A stretch of 64,000 nt of DNA from Streptomyces bauhiniae (GCF_004784475.1 NZ_SRRT01000005.1:496001-560000); one strand, 5' to 3'; counted from the first letter of the stretch, positions 8,100 through 17,543 are shown. Translations and numbers: made by a program. Notes: generated by a model from the letters alone, not told the origin.

Positions 8100-11000
8100 G
8101 CCGGTTCCTCCGTCGGCACCAGTCCGGCGACGATCTCCTCCAGCCGGGGCAGCGTCCGCTGGGCCGCAAGGGCTGCGGCGATGGCCACGGCGACGCCCGC
8201 CCAGGCCATCGGGCCGAGCGGGGTGCAGCCGACCAGGTGGCTGACGGCGGGGGTCTGGATGACGGCCACCAGGACCGCGGCGGAGCCGAGGGCGGTGACG
8301 CGGACCAGGGTGCTGTCGCGGCGGTCGAGGAGGGTCTGCACGAGCTGGGTGCCGACGACGCCGCACAATGCCATGGTGCTGGCGCGGCGGGCGGTGCCGG
8401 GGGTGAAGCGGCCGATGAGCCAGGCGGTGATGGCGCCCAGCGCGGTGGTCAGGGCGCGGTGCCGGATCTGCCGGATCAGCGGGGTGCCGAGGACCCCGCC
8501 CGCCGCGTCCTCCGGGGAGGCGGTGCGGCTGCGTACCTCGGTCTCGTCGCCGTCCTTCGGGGTCACGGCCACCGCCATGGCCGGGAAGAGGTCGGTGAAG
8601 AGGTTGACCAGCAGCATCTGCCGGGTGGACAGCGGGGCGGTGCCGGAGAGCAGGGTGCCGAGGATGCCGAAGCCGACCTCGCCCGCGTTGCCGCCGATGA
8701 GGATGGCGATGGCGTCCGCGACGCTGTGCCACAGCGAACGCCCCTCCCCGATGGCGTCGATGAGGACGGTCAGGTCGTCGTCGGTGAGGACGATGTCGGC
8801 GGCGTTGCGCGCGGCGGCCGAGCCCCGCGCGCTGATGCCGACGCCGATGTCGGCGGCCCGGATCGCGGCGGCGTCGTTGGCACCGTCGCCGACCATGCCG
8901 ACCACCCGGCCCGCGTCCCGCAGCGCCTCCACGACCTGGAGCTTCTGCTCGGGCGCGACACGGGCAACAACACCGGCGTCCCGCAGCATCCGGGCACGGG
9001 TACGCCGGTCCGCGGCGACCAGTTCGTCGCCGGTGACCACCTCGGTGTCCTCGGGCCAGCCGAGTTCCCGGGCGATGGCACGGGCGGTCTGCGGGTGGTC
9101 GCCGGTGAGCATGACCGGCCGTACGCCCTCCTCGTAGAGGCCGCGCACCAGCGCCTTGGAGGTCTCGCGGGGTACGTCGGAGAGTGCGAGCAGACCGGTG
9201 AACTCCAGCCCGTGCAGCGGCCCTTGGAGGGCGTCGGAGTCCGACTCGCCCTCGTCGAGGCGCCGCATGGCCACCGCGAGGACGCGCAGTCCGGCTCCGG
9301 CGAGGGAGTGCGCGGAGTCGTGGGCACGGGCGGAGAGGTCGGCGCAGCCGGGCAGGACGGTCTCGGGGGCGCCCTTGACGACCAGGGTGCGGGGGCCGTC
9401 GCCGTCGCGGCCCACGGCGGCGGCGTAGCCTCGCGCGGCCTCGAAGGAGAGGCCGCCGAGCTGGGTCCAGTTGGGGTCGGGGGCGGCCGCGTCGATGACG
9501 GCCTCGTCGGTGGCGTGCACCGGGCGCCCGGAGCCGCCGTTGACGCGCGGGCAGGCGCGGGCGGCGCGGCGCAAGGTCGCGGCGGGGCCCGGCTCGCCCG
9601 CGTCACCGGCCGCCCATTCGATGCCCTCGGCGTCGGTCACCCGCACGACCCGGAGCCGGTTCTCGGTGAGGGTGCCGGTCTTGTCGAAGCAGAAGGTGTC
9701 GACCCGGCCCAGCGCCTCCAGGGTGCGCGGGGTGCGGACGAGGACGCCGTCGCGGCTGAGCCTCCGGGCGGCGGCGAGCTGGGCGACGGTGGCGACCAGC
9801 GGCAGCCCCTCGGGCACGGCGGCGACCGCGACGGCCACGCCCCCGCTGACCGCCTCGCGCACCGGGGTGCCGCGCAGCAGGGCGAGCCCGGTCACGGCCG
9901 CGCCACCGGCGAGGGTCAACGGCAGTGCCTTGCGGGTGAGTTCCTGGAGCCGGGCCTGCACCCCGGCCGCCGGGGGCGTGCGGGCGGCGAGGTGGACGGC
10001 ACGGGCGGCCTCGGTGCGCTCACCGGTGTCGACGACGACGGCGTGCGCGGTGCCCGCGACGACGGTGGTGCCCTCGAAGACCATGCAGCGCCGGTCGGCG
10101 ACGGCCGCGTGCGGAGTGGCCCCGACGTGCTTGTGCACGGGCAGGGACTCGCCGGTCAGCGCGGACTCGTCCACCTCCAGGCCGTCCTGCCGGAGCAGCC
10201 GGGCGTCGGCGGGGACCACGTCGTCGCCCTTCAGCTCGATCACGTCGCCGGGCAGCAGTTGCCCGGCGTCCACGGTGCGGGTGCCCCCGGCGGGCGCCTC
10301 CTCCGGCGGGGGCGCGACCCGTGCCTTGCGCTGCTGCTCGGCGTGCAGCCCGGACAGCGCCCGCTCGGCGCGCAGCCGCTGGATCCCGCCGACCAGCGCG
10401 TTGAGGTCGAGGGCACCGACGACGAGCAGGGCGTCCACGACCGAGCCGAGGATCGCGGAGGCGGCGGAGCCGACGGCCAGCACCGGGGTGAGCGGGTCGT
10501 CCAGCTCGCCGCGTACGGCCCGGCCGAGCTGCCAGGTGAAGCGGGCCGGGGCGAGAGCGGGGACACGGGCGATCCGGCCGGCCGTCCTACGGGCCTCGCC
10601 GGCGGCTCGCTCCAGCACGCCCGGTTCGGGGGGTGCCTCGCGGTCCAGGCGTTCCACCGTCTCGTCGGGGTCCAGCTCGTGCCAGCGCACGCGGGCGCGC
10701 GGGTGCGGGGCGCGGGCGGCGGACACCTTGAGGGCGGCCCAGACGCCGTACACCAGGGCGGTGAGCGCGCCGGTGTCGACGGGGGCGTGCCGCAGTCCGG
10801 GCAGCACCGAGCGGCGCCCCCGGCCGCGCCGGGCCTCGCCGATGGCCACCAGCAGCCCGGAGAGCGCGGCGCCGGAGCGGGCCAGGATCTGGCCCCGGCT
10901 GCCGACCGTGCGGGCGGCCGGGATCGCGGTGAGCAGCCGCCACACGTCGGGCAGGCCGTGCGGGGCGAGGATGTCGGCGCCCCAGATGACGGCGCCCTCC

Positions 11001-12454
11001 CGGTCGGTGAGCGCGACGGCGATGTCGGCGGCGTCGAGCCCGGCCAGGACGTCGGTCTCCTCAAGGGCGCGCGGCCGGGCGACGGTGATGACGACGTGCT
11101 CCTCGCCGCCTGCCCCGTGCTCGGCGTCCTCGGCGTCCAGTTCCCCGCGCAGGGCGTGTACGACATCGTCCAAAGGCCTTCTGGCGTCGACCACTTGGTC
11201 CGCGAGCCCGGCGAAGTCCTCCAGCGCCGGGTCGTCGACGAGGACCACGCGCAGCCGGGCGCGGCGGGCCGCGTCGAGCACGGCCTCGGTCCACGGGTCG
11301 GGCAGCCCCTCGTCGGTGCGCAGCGCGCTCGGGTGCAGCAGCAGGGTCCCGGCCATCTCCAGTTGTCTGAGCCGTTCCGGGTCGCGGACCAGCACGTCGG
11401 AGCGGGCGAGGGCGGTGCCGAGTACGGCGTGGAAGGCGGCCGGGGCGTACCGGGCGGCCTTGGGCGAGCCGGAGAGGGCGGCCTCGGCGGCCGAGTTCAG
11501 GTCCCGCTTGACCAGCAGTGCGGCCACCGCGCCGAGCACACTGCCCGCCGAGGCATGGGCGGCGTACACCTGGGCCGGGGACTCGCGCAGCGGGGGGCGC
11601 GGGGAGCCGGTGGGGGCGACGCTCAGGCGCTCGGGGCCGCACAGCTCGTCGTGCAGGGAGTCGAAGGCGGCGGCGCGGGCCACGGTCTCGGTGAGCTGGA
11701 GGGAGCGCAGGGTGCCGTCGAGGACGAGCGAGGTGGGGGTCTGTCCGGCGGCGTGCACGAGCGCGTTGGCACCGGCCAGCAGGAGGTCCATGCGCGCGGC
11801 GCCGATCCGGCTGCGCAGCAGGGCGCGGACGCGCGGGTTCTCCCGGAGCAGGGTCACGCAGGCGGTGACCGCGCGGGGTGTGGGGGGCAGCCGCAGGACG
11901 TAGCCGGTGAGGGCGGCGCCGATGCCGGCCAGGTCTACGGCGAGGGTGGTGGCGGCGGCGCGTACGCCGGCCGGGTCGGCGGGGTGGTCGTACTCCTCGG
12001 GGTCGCCGCCCGCGACGAGCAGGCCGTCGCGTACGGCGAGTTCGGCGGCGCGGTCCACGACCCGGTCGCTCACGGCGTCCTCGGTCATGGTCACGACCAG
12101 GCGGGCCAGACCCTCGTCCCAGTAGGCGAGGAGGACGTCGGGCCGGTCGGCGAGGGCCGTCGCGATCCGGCGGGCCAGGTGGGCGCGGCCGCCCTCGCCC
12201 CGGACCCGGTCGGGTTCGGCGGTGCGCAGCGGGAGGTGGACGCGGGCGCCGGAGCGCCAGTGGGCGGGGCCGCCGGGCAGCGCGGTGCGGGCGACGCGGG
12301 TGACGCGTACGGCCGCGTCCGCGCCGCGTACGCCCGCCCGCGCGGTGCCCACGGCGGCGCCGGCCGCCGCGCCGATCAGCGGGGCAGCGGCCTCCGCCAG
12401 GAGCCGGGGCAGGCGGGTGGCGGCGGAGGGGGCGGTGAGGAGGTGGAGGACCAT
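8096..12454 (-). CDS. Giant cation-transporting P-type ATPase, CtpH/CtpI-like
   Basis: A membrane cation pump of 1452 residues, far longer than ordinary bacterial P-type ATPases but similar in size to mycobacterial CtpI and CtpH. The N-terminal roughly 600 residues form the large extension seen in that group. The pump core follows: TGES near 763, the phosphorylation motif FDKTGTLTENR near 925, and GDGANDAAAI near 1188, with C-terminal membrane helices and a TREMRQMLLVNLFTDLFPA-like region typical of P2-type pumps. ATG at 12454 begins MVLHLL; longer in-frame starts run into the upstream gene. That gene ends 8 bases away, so the two are probably co-transcribed. The transported ion cannot be assigned. 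Confidence 0.93.
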   Translation of the reverse strand: MVLHLLTAPSAATRLPRLLAEAAAPLIGAAAGAAVGTARAGVRGADAAVRVTRVARTALPGGPAHWRSGARVHLPLRTAEPDRVRGEGGRAHLARRIATALADRPDVLLAYWDEGLARLVVTMTEDAVSDRVVDRAAELAVRDGLLVAGGDPEEYDHPADPAGVRAAATTLAVDLAGIGAALTGYVLRLPPTPRAVTACVTLLRENPRVRALLRSRIGAARMDLLLAGANALVHAAGQTPTSLVLDGTLRSLQLTETVARAAAFDSLHDELCGPERLSVAPTGSPRPPLRESPAQVYAAHASAGSVLGAVAALLVKRDLNSAAEAALSGSPKAARYAPAAFHAVLGTALARSDVLVRDPERLRQLEMAGTLLLHPSALRTDEGLPDPWTEAVLDAARRARLRVVLVDDPALEDFAGLADQVVDARRPLDDVVHALRGELDAEDAEHGAGGEEHVVITVARPRALEETDVLAGLDAADIAVALTDREGAVIWGADILAPHGLPDVWRLLTAIPAARTVGSRGQILARSGAALSGLLVAIGEARRGRGRRSVLPGLRHAPVDTGALTALVYGVWAALKVSAARAPHPRARVRWHELDPDETVERLDREAPPEPGVLERAAGEARRTAGRIARVPALAPARFTWQLGRAVRGELDDPLTPVLAVGSAASAILGSVVDALLVVGALDLNALVGGIQRLRAERALSGLHAEQQRKARVAPPPEEAPAGGTRTVDAGQLLPGDVIELKGDDVVPADARLLRQDGLEVDESALTGESLPVHKHVGATPHAAVADRRCMVFEGTTVVAGTAHAVVVDTGERTEAARAVHLAARTPPAAGVQARLQELTRKALPLTLAGGAAVTGLALLRGTPVREAVSGGVAVAVAAVPEGLPLVATVAQLAAARRLSRDGVLVRTPRTLEALGRVDTFCFDKTGTLTENRLRVVRVTDAEGIEWAAGDAGEPGPAATLRRAARACPRVNGGSGRPVHATDEAVIDAAAPDPNWTQLGGLSFEAARGYAAAVGRDGDGPRTLVVKGAPETVLPGCADLSARAHDSAHSLAGAGLRVLAVAMRRLDEGESDSDALQGPLHGLEFTGLLALSDVPRETSKALVRGLYEEGVRPVMLTGDHPQTARAIARELGWPEDTEVVTGDELVAADRRTRARMLRDAGVVARVAPEQKLQVVEALRDAGRVVGMVGDGANDAAAIRAADIGVGISARGSAAARNAADIVLTDDDLTVLIDAIGEGRSLWHSVADAIAILIGGNAGEVGFGILGTLLSGTAPLSTRQMLLVNLFTDLFPAMAVAVTPKDGDETEVRSRTASPEDAAGGVLGTPLIRQIRHRALTTALGAITAWLIGRFTPGTARRASTMALCGVVGTQLVQTLLDRRDSTLVRVTALGSAAVLVAVIQTPAVSHLVGCTPLGPMAWAGVAVAIAAALAAQRTLPRLEEIVAGLVPTEEPA

Positions 12455-12462
12455 CGAGGCCG

Positions 12463-12984
12463 TCAAAGGCTGGTGCGTTCGGGGCGGGCGGTGGGCCCGA
12501 GTTGTCCGGTGGCGCCCTTGGACTGCTTGCCGGACTTCTTGCCGTGCTTCTTGGGCGACTCCGGGTGCGCGGGCTCCGAGTGCGCGGACTCCGTGTCCGT
12601 GGCCTTCACCGGGCCGGGGGCGTCGTGGTGCCTGGTGTGCAGCGCCGCCTCGCCCACCTCGGCCTCGCTGGCGGGGGCGGGCTCCTCGACCACGACCTCC
12701 GTGGTCTCGGCCACCGGGGTCACCAGCGGCGGGCGGGGCTGGGTCAGCCAGGCGATGGCGGCTCCGGTCAGCGCCACGGGCCACTCCACCACCCCGGCGA
12801 CGCCGAGCACGCCCGCCCCGGCGTACACCGCGAGGCGCCGTCCACGGGGCGAGACCACGCCGATCACGTCCAGCGTGTCCTGGGCCGCCTTGTTGACCAT
12901 CGACGCGCCGGGCACCTTGCTCAGGACGGAGGCGGCGCCGCGCAGGGGCGCGGTGAGGACCGATGACGACGTGTGCTCAGCCAT
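12463..12984 (-). CDS. Small membrane-associated protein upstream of the P-type ATPase
   Basis: A 173-residue protein I do not recognise by name. Residues about 1-45 are amphipathic, and two hydrophobic stretches follow around 50-80 (LAVYAGAGVLGVAGVVEWPV, ALTGAAIAWL). The rest is a long low-complexity hydrophilic tail ending in Lys-rich repeats (KKHGKKSGKQSK). The ATG at 12984 is preceded by GAGGAGAG. It sits 8 bases ahead of the ATPase gene in the same direction and is probably translated with it. It may be an accessory or anchoring subunit of the pump; that is inference from position. Confidence 0.8.
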   Translation of the reverse strand: MAEHTSSSVLTAPLRGAASVLSKVPGASMVNKAAQDTLDVIGVVSPRGRRLAVYAGAGVLGVAGVVEWPVALTGAAIAWLTQPRPPLVTPVAETTEVVVEEPAPASEAEVGEAALHTRHHDAPGPVKATDTESAHSEPAHPESPKKHGKKSGKQSKGATGQLGPTARPERTSL

Positions 12985-13106
12985 GACTCTCCTCGGGCGA
13001 GATCGCCTGCCGTGCCCCACCCGGTGCCCGTAAGCACGCGCACGCTGGTCACCCCCTCCACTCCCAGGAGACGCCAAGCACCGGGCACGCGCCACTCGGC
13101 CGCCCG

Positions 13107-13832
13107 CTAGGACGCGGCCAGCTCCCGCTGGTACCCGGCGTAGGCCGCCCGGAGCGCGTCGCCCGGCCAGTCGGCGGGGAGCAGGGGCGGGGGCAGGACC
13201 GGGTCGGTGAGCAGATGGCGTACGACGGCCGCGTAGGCGGTGAGGCGGTCGGCCGGGTGGCGGGCGCCGGTGGCCCGGCCGAGGAGGGCGCGGGCCTCGG
13301 CGGCCCAGGTGTCCAGGGGCCACAGCCGGGACACCAGTTCGGCGACGGGCTCGTCGGGGCGGGCGGTGTAGGTCAGGGCCACCCCGGTCAGCTCCTCGGG
13401 CAGCGGGCGGGCGAGGTTGGCGGGGCGCAGCCAGACACCCTCGCGTAGTTCGGCCAGACGCAGCGCGGTCAGCCGGGCGCGAAGGTCGGCGCGCTCGGCC
13501 GGGCCGCGTCCGGTCGCCGTGATCACGACCATCTCCCAGTCGCCGTCCCACGCGCGCGTGCGCGGCGCCACGGCCTCGTCCTGGCGGCGCTGCCGGGCCA
13601 GCAGGCGGTCGCTGAGCCCGTACACCGCGTCGGTGCGGCGCAGATCGCCCGCGGCCACCATCCGGCTGAGCGCGGCCCGGAGCGTGGAGCCGCCCACGCC
13701 GAACGGCTCGACCAGCCGCACCAGTTCCCGTACCGGCAGCCGGGGCGGGTGCGCGCCGAGCAGCAGGCTCAGCACGACCGACCGCGCGGACAACGGCCTG
13801 GTCACCGGCTCGGCCGACGGGTTGATGCGCAT
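13107..13832 (-). CDS. PaaX-family transcriptional regulator
   Basis: A GntR-like winged-helix regulator of 241 residues; PaaX of E. coli represses phenylacetate catabolism using phenylacetyl-CoA as ligand. The N-terminus shows SVVLSLLLGAHPPRLPVREL, the second HTH segment GVGGSTLRAALSRMVAAGDL, and the family's WDGDWEMVVIT. The ATG at 13832 is chosen because similarity begins there and upstream codons cross the intergenic palindrome. The gene is divergent from an AidB-like acyl-CoA dehydrogenase, which suggests it controls that gene and responds to an acyl-CoA. The ligand is unknown. Confidence 0.88.
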   Translation of the reverse strand: MRINPSAEPVTRPLSARSVVLSLLLGAHPPRLPVRELVRLVEPFGVGGSTLRAALSRMVAAGDLRRTDAVYGLSDRLLARQRRQDEAVAPRTRAWDGDWEMVVITATGRGPAERADLRARLTALRLAELREGVWLRPANLARPLPEELTGVALTYTARPDEPVAELVSRLWPLDTWAAEARALLGRATGARHPADRLTAYAAVVRHLLTDPVLPPPLLPADWPGDALRAAYAGYQRELAAS

Positions 13833-13836
13833 GGGG

Positions 13837-13880
13837 ACGTACTGTACGTGCGCCGATCCATGTTGCGTCATTGCTACAAC
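13837..13880. promoter_or_regulatory. Divergent PaaX / acyl-CoA dehydrogenase control region
   Basis: The gap between the two divergent genes holds a perfect 13-base palindrome, ACGTACTGTACGT at 13837-13849, five bases ahead of the paaX-like start. A GTTG...CAAC pair lies at 13862-13880. The palindrome is the best candidate for a PaaX-family binding site and for autoregulation. The sites are visible; the protein assignment is inference. Confidence 0.5.
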
Positions 13881-13929
13881 CGTACGGAGAGTGCAACATG
13901 GCCGTATGGTCCCGATGCCCGAGCAGTCG

Positions 13930-15558
13930 ATGCCCACAGCCACCCACGACGTCACCAACCAGCCCCCGCCGCTCGCTCCCTACGACGCGTCCGCCGACGC
14001 CGCCCTGCTGGAGGGGCTGCGCCGGGAGGGCGCCGGGTGGGCCGAGGACGGTGTCCGGCTGCTGGGGCTGCGCGCGGGTGGCGCCGAGGCGCAGGAGTGG
14101 GGCGAGCTGGCCAACCGGCACGAGCCGGAGCTGCGCACCCACGACCGGTACGGCAACCGCGTCGACGAGGTCGAGTTCCACCCGAGCTGGCACCACCTGA
14201 TGCGCACCGCCGTCGCCGAGGGCCTGGCCGGCACCCCGTGGGCGGAGGACCGCCCCGGCGCGCACGTGGCCCGTACGGCGGGCGGCCTGGTCTGGGGGCA
14301 CACCGAGGCGGGCCACGGCTGCCCGACCTCGATGACGTACGCCGCCGTCCCCGCCCTGCGCGCCCAGCCGGAGCTGGCGAAGGTGTACGAACCGCTGCTC
14401 ACCAGCCGGGAGTACGAGCCGGGGCTGCGCGTGCCCACCGAGAAGCGGGGCCTGCTCGCCGGGATGGGCATGACCGAGAAGCAGGGCGGCTCCGACGTCC
14501 GCACCAACACCACCGTGGCCACACCGACGGACGAGCCCGGCGTGTACACGCTGCGCGGGCACAAGTGGTTCACCTCGGCGCCGATGTGCGACGTGTTCCT
14601 GGTGCTGGCGCAGGCTCCGGGCGGGCTCTCCTGCTTCCTGGTGCCGCGCGTGCTGCCGGACGGCACCCGCAACACCTTCCGCATCCAGCGCCTCAAGGAC
14701 AAGCTCGGCAACCGCTCCAACGCGTCCTCCGAGCCGGAGTTCGACCGCACGGTGGCGTGGCTGGTCGGGCCGGAGGGGCGCGGGGTGAAGACGATCATCG
14801 AGATGGTCAACTGCACCCGGCTGGACTGCGTGATGTCCTCCGCGACCCTGATGCGCAAGACCCTGGTCGAGGCCGGCCACCACGCCCGGCACCGCAGCGC
14901 CTTCGGCGCCCGCCTGCTCGACCAGCCCCTCATGCGGAACGTCCTTGCCGACCTGGCCCTGGAGTCGGAGGCGGCCACGACGCTGACCCTCCGGCTCGCG
15001 GGCGCGGCGGACCGCGCGGTGCGCGGCGACGAGGGCGAGCGGGCGTTCCGCCGGATCGCCACCGCCGTGGGCAAGTACTGGGTCACCAAGCGCGGCCCCG
15101 CCTTCACCGCCGAGGCCCTCGAATGCCTCGGCGGCAACGGCTACGTCGAGGACTCCGGCATGCCCCGCCACTACCGCGAGGCCCCGCTGCTGTCGATCTG
15201 GGAGGGGTCGGGCAACGTCAACGCCCTGGACGTGCTGCGGGCGTTGGGACGGTCACCGGAGAGCGCGGAGTCGTTCTTCGGTGAGCTGGCCCTCGCGCGG
15301 GGCGCGAATGGCCACCTGGACGCGACGGTGACCTCGCTGCAGCGGGAACTGGCGGGGGCGGACGAATTGAGTGCGCGGCGGGTGGTGGAGCGGATGGCCC
15401 TGGCCCTGCAGGGGTCGCTCCTGGTCCGTCATGCGCCTCCGGCGGTGGCGGACGCGTTCTGCGCGACGCGGCTGGGGGGTGATTGGGGGCACTCCTTCGG
15501 GACGCTGCCTTCGGGGACGGATCTGGGGGCGATCCTGGATCGGGCGCTACCGGTCTGA
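13930..15558 (+). CDS. AidB-like acyl-CoA dehydrogenase
   Basis: A FAD flavoprotein of about 542 residues related to E. coli AidB, which takes part in the response to DNA alkylation. Diagnostic stretches are GMGMTEKQGGSDVRTNTT, HKWFTSAPMCDVFLVLAQ and ECLGGNGYVEDSGMPRHYRE, followed by WEGSGNVNALDVLRAL. Start choice is uncertain: ATG at 13930 fits where similarity begins (MPTATHDVTNQPPPL), but in-frame ATGs at 13906 and 13915 exist, and the nearest good ribosome site (GGAGAG, 13886-13891) is better placed for a start near 13906. Divergent from the PaaX-type regulator. Whether it dehydrogenates acyl-CoA or protects DNA cannot be told from sequence. Confidence 0.92.
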   Translation: MPTATHDVTNQPPPLAPYDASADAALLEGLRREGAGWAEDGVRLLGLRAGGAEAQEWGELANRHEPELRTHDRYGNRVDEVEFHPSWHHLMRTAVAEGLAGTPWAEDRPGAHVARTAGGLVWGHTEAGHGCPTSMTYAAVPALRAQPELAKVYEPLLTSREYEPGLRVPTEKRGLLAGMGMTEKQGGSDVRTNTTVATPTDEPGVYTLRGHKWFTSAPMCDVFLVLAQAPGGLSCFLVPRVLPDGTRNTFRIQRLKDKLGNRSNASSEPEFDRTVAWLVGPEGRGVKTIIEMVNCTRLDCVMSSATLMRKTLVEAGHHARHRSAFGARLLDQPLMRNVLADLALESEAATTLTLRLAGAADRAVRGDEGERAFRRIATAVGKYWVTKRGPAFTAEALECLGGNGYVEDSGMPRHYREAPLLSIWEGSGNVNALDVLRALGRSPESAESFFGELALARGANGHLDATVTSLQRELAGADELSARRVVERMALALQGSLLVRHAPPAVADAFCATRLGGDWGHSFGTLPSGTDLGAILDRALPV

Positions 15559-15592
15559 GGGGGCGCCGGTCTGAGCGCGCTGCCGGTCTGAG
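15550..15592. repeat. Three copies of CCGGTCTGAG at the end of the acyl-CoA dehydrogenase gene
   Basis: CCGGTCTGAG occurs at 15550-15559, 15566-15575 and 15583-15592, spaced by 16 and 17 bases. The first copy contains the gene's TGA stop (15556-15558). This looks like local tandem duplication of the gene's tail. Confidence 0.7.
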
Positions 15593-15628
15593 GGGGGCGC
15601 GGGGTCTCTGCCCATGCCGGTCGCGCCG

Positions 15629-16210
15629 TCAGCCCGTCTTGCGGCCCCACTGGGGGCCCAGGCGGGACCACTCGGTGTCCCAGAGGGCGAGGCGGTGGCG
15701 TTCCAGTCGGATGAGCAGGAGGCGGCTTGCGGCGGAGGGGGCGGCTGCTGCGGTGGTGGCGGCCAGGGTGCCGATGAAGGCGGCGCGGACGGACGCCTCG
15801 GTGGGGGTGGCGGGACGGTTGGCCAGGTGGGCGTACGCGTCGGTCCAGACGGCGACCGGTGCACCCGTCGCCGCGCCCGGTGTGACGCGGACCTGGCCGG
15901 TGCGGGGCGAGCCGTCGGGGGCGGTCCAGCGGACCTCCGCCCAGACGCGTTCGCCGGTGGAGCTGCGGGCGCCGGAGCGGCCGGGGGCGCGCGTGACGAC
16001 GTAGGCGATCATCGGATGCGTGGCGGCCCGTTCCCGGGCGAGGTCGTGCTCGACCGCCCGCGCGGTCACGAGCCCCGCGACCGTCCCGGCCAGCAGGGTC
16101 AGCAGCCAGGCGCCCGCCAGTACCCACCCCTCCACCACGTCGGCACGGCGCCGCAGCGGATTCCTCCGCCACCGCCAGAGCCACCGACGCGGACCACGGA
16201 ACGCCTCCAA
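15629..16210 (-). CDS. Rv1733c-like two-helix membrane protein
   Basis: A 193-residue protein resembling the actinobacterial Rv1733c family, whose function is unknown. Two hydrophobic segments lie at about 31-51 (VLAGAWLLTLLAGTVAGLV) and 142-167, with a roughly 90-residue extracytoplasmic domain between them that contains VWAEVRWTAPDGSPRTGQVRV. The N-terminus is Arg/Trp-rich. The start is a TTG at 16210 preceded by a strong GGGAGGAGG ribosome site. It converges with the acyl-CoA dehydrogenase gene on the left, and the gene to its right is transcribed away from it, so it appears to stand alone. Confidence 0.78.
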   Translation of the reverse strand: MEAFRGPRRWLWRWRRNPLRRRADVVEGWVLAGAWLLTLLAGTVAGLVTARAVEHDLARERAATHPMIAYVVTRAPGRSGARSSTGERVWAEVRWTAPDGSPRTGQVRVTPGAATGAPVAVWTDAYAHLANRPATPTEASVRAAFIGTLAATTAAAAPSAASRLLLIRLERHRLALWDTEWSRLGPQWGRKTG

Positions 16211-16384
16211 GGCCAGCCTCCTCCCGAGCGCACCGAAAGACCGGACCGCCCTCCGATACGGACGCCCGGCGCCCGTTGCTCAGGGTCACTGTCAGTGGTG
16301 GGGTGCAGACTGGGCGGAATCGGAGAATGCCGCGTCCGACACCGATGCGGCACAGTGGACAACGAAGTCCCGGAGGTGGTCGTC

Positions 16385-17470
16385 ATGACCGAGGTACTGC
16401 TCGCCGTGGGAACCCGCAAGGGCCTGTTCATCGGCCGACGCCGCGGAGGCTCCTGGGAGTTCGACGACGGCCCCCGCTTCAACGCCCAGGCGGTCTACGC
16501 GGTCGCCATCGACACCCGCGGTGACACCCCCCGCCTGCTGGCCAGCGGCGACAGCGCGCACTGGGGCCCGTCGGTGTTCCACTCCGACGACCTGGGCCGC
16601 ACCTGGTCGGAACCGGCCCAGCCCGCCGTCAAGTTCCCCAAGGACACCGGCGCCTCGCTGGAACGCGTCTGGCAACTGCACCCGGCCGCCGCCGAGCCGG
16701 ACGTGGTGTACGCGGGCACGGAACCGGCCGCGCTGTACCGCTCCGAGGACCGGGGCGAGAGCTTCGCGCTGGTGCGCCCGCTGTGGGAGCACCCGACCCG
16801 CTCACAATGGGTGCCGGGCGGCGGCGGGGAGGGGCTGCACACGGTACTGACCGATGCCCGAGATCCGCGCGCGGTGACGGTGGCGGTCTCGACGGCCGGG
16901 GTGTTCCGTACGACGGACGGCGGCGAGAGCTGGGCCCCGTCTAACTCAGGTGTCTCCGCCGCGTTCCTCCCCGACCCCGACCCGGAGTTCGGCCAGTGCG
17001 TGCACAAGGTCGCCCGGGACGCGGACGACCCCGACCGCCTGTACCTCCAGAACCACTGGGGCGTCTACCGCAGCGACGACGCGGGCGCCCACTGGACCGA
17101 CATCGGCGAGGGCCTCCCCTCGACCTTCGGCTTCGCCGTCGCCGCACACCCGCACCGGGGCGGCACGGCCTACGTCTTCCCCATCAACGCCGACTCCGAC
17201 CGCGTCCCCGCCGACCACCGCTGCCGCGTCTTCCGCACCCCCGACGCCGGCAAATCCTGGGAACCCCTCTCGCAGGGCCTCCCCCAGGACGACCACTACG
17301 GCACCGTCCTCCGCGACGCCCTCTGCACCGACGACGCCGACCCGGCGGGCGTGTACTTCGGCAACCGCAACGGCGAGGTGTTCGCCTCCGCGGACGACGG
17401 GGACACGTGGGAGCAGTTGGCGTCCCATCTGCCGGACGTGCTGTGCGTGCGGGCGGCGGTGGTGGGCTGA
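16385..17470 (+). CDS. Asp-box (BNR/sialidase-like) beta-propeller protein
   Basis: A 361-residue beta-propeller with six Asp-box (S/T-x-D-x-G-x-T-W type) motifs: HSDDLGRTW, RSEDRGESF, RTTDGGESW, RSDDAGAHW, RTPDAGKSW and ASADDGDTW. It begins TEVLLAVGTRKGLFI without a signal peptide, so it is probably cytoplasmic. The Arg triad and other catalytic residues of true sialidases are not evident, so exo-sialidase activity should not be assumed. ATG at 16385 follows GGAGG at 16372-16376. It converges on the uracil-DNA glycosylase gene. Confidence 0.88.
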   Translation: MTEVLLAVGTRKGLFIGRRRGGSWEFDDGPRFNAQAVYAVAIDTRGDTPRLLASGDSAHWGPSVFHSDDLGRTWSEPAQPAVKFPKDTGASLERVWQLHPAAAEPDVVYAGTEPAALYRSEDRGESFALVRPLWEHPTRSQWVPGGGGEGLHTVLTDARDPRAVTVAVSTAGVFRTTDGGESWAPSNSGVSAAFLPDPDPEFGQCVHKVARDADDPDRLYLQNHWGVYRSDDAGAHWTDIGEGLPSTFGFAVAAHPHRGGTAYVFPINADSDRVPADHRCRVFRTPDAGKSWEPLSQGLPQDDHYGTVLRDALCTDDADPAGVYFGNRNGEVFASADDGDTWEQLASHLPDVLCVRAAVVG

Positions 17471-17491
17471 GGAGCGCGCCCGCTGCGGGCG

Positions 17492-17543
17492 GGGCCCACG
17501 CTTTGGCAAGCCCGGTGGGCCGGCGCGGATACGTCGGCCCACC
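17492..17543. terminator. Alternative hairpins between convergent genes
   Basis: GGCCCAC (17492-17498) can pair with GTGGGCC (17514-17520). Alternatively, GGTGGGCC (17513-17520) can pair with GGCCCACC (17536-17543). The first suits termination of the propeller gene and the second that of the glycosylase gene. No T-run follows, which is common for Streptomyces terminators. Confidence 0.5.

Noticed and set aside
12463..15171. A 902-residue leftward frame spanning the small membrane protein, paaX and the acyl-CoA dehydrogenase region
   Set aside because: Only its last 173 codons are real; the rest runs antisense to the AidB-like gene and lacks coding-type composition for its strand.
16385..17470. 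True exo-alpha-sialidase
   Set aside because: Asp boxes are present, but no catalytic Arg triad or secretion signal is evident.
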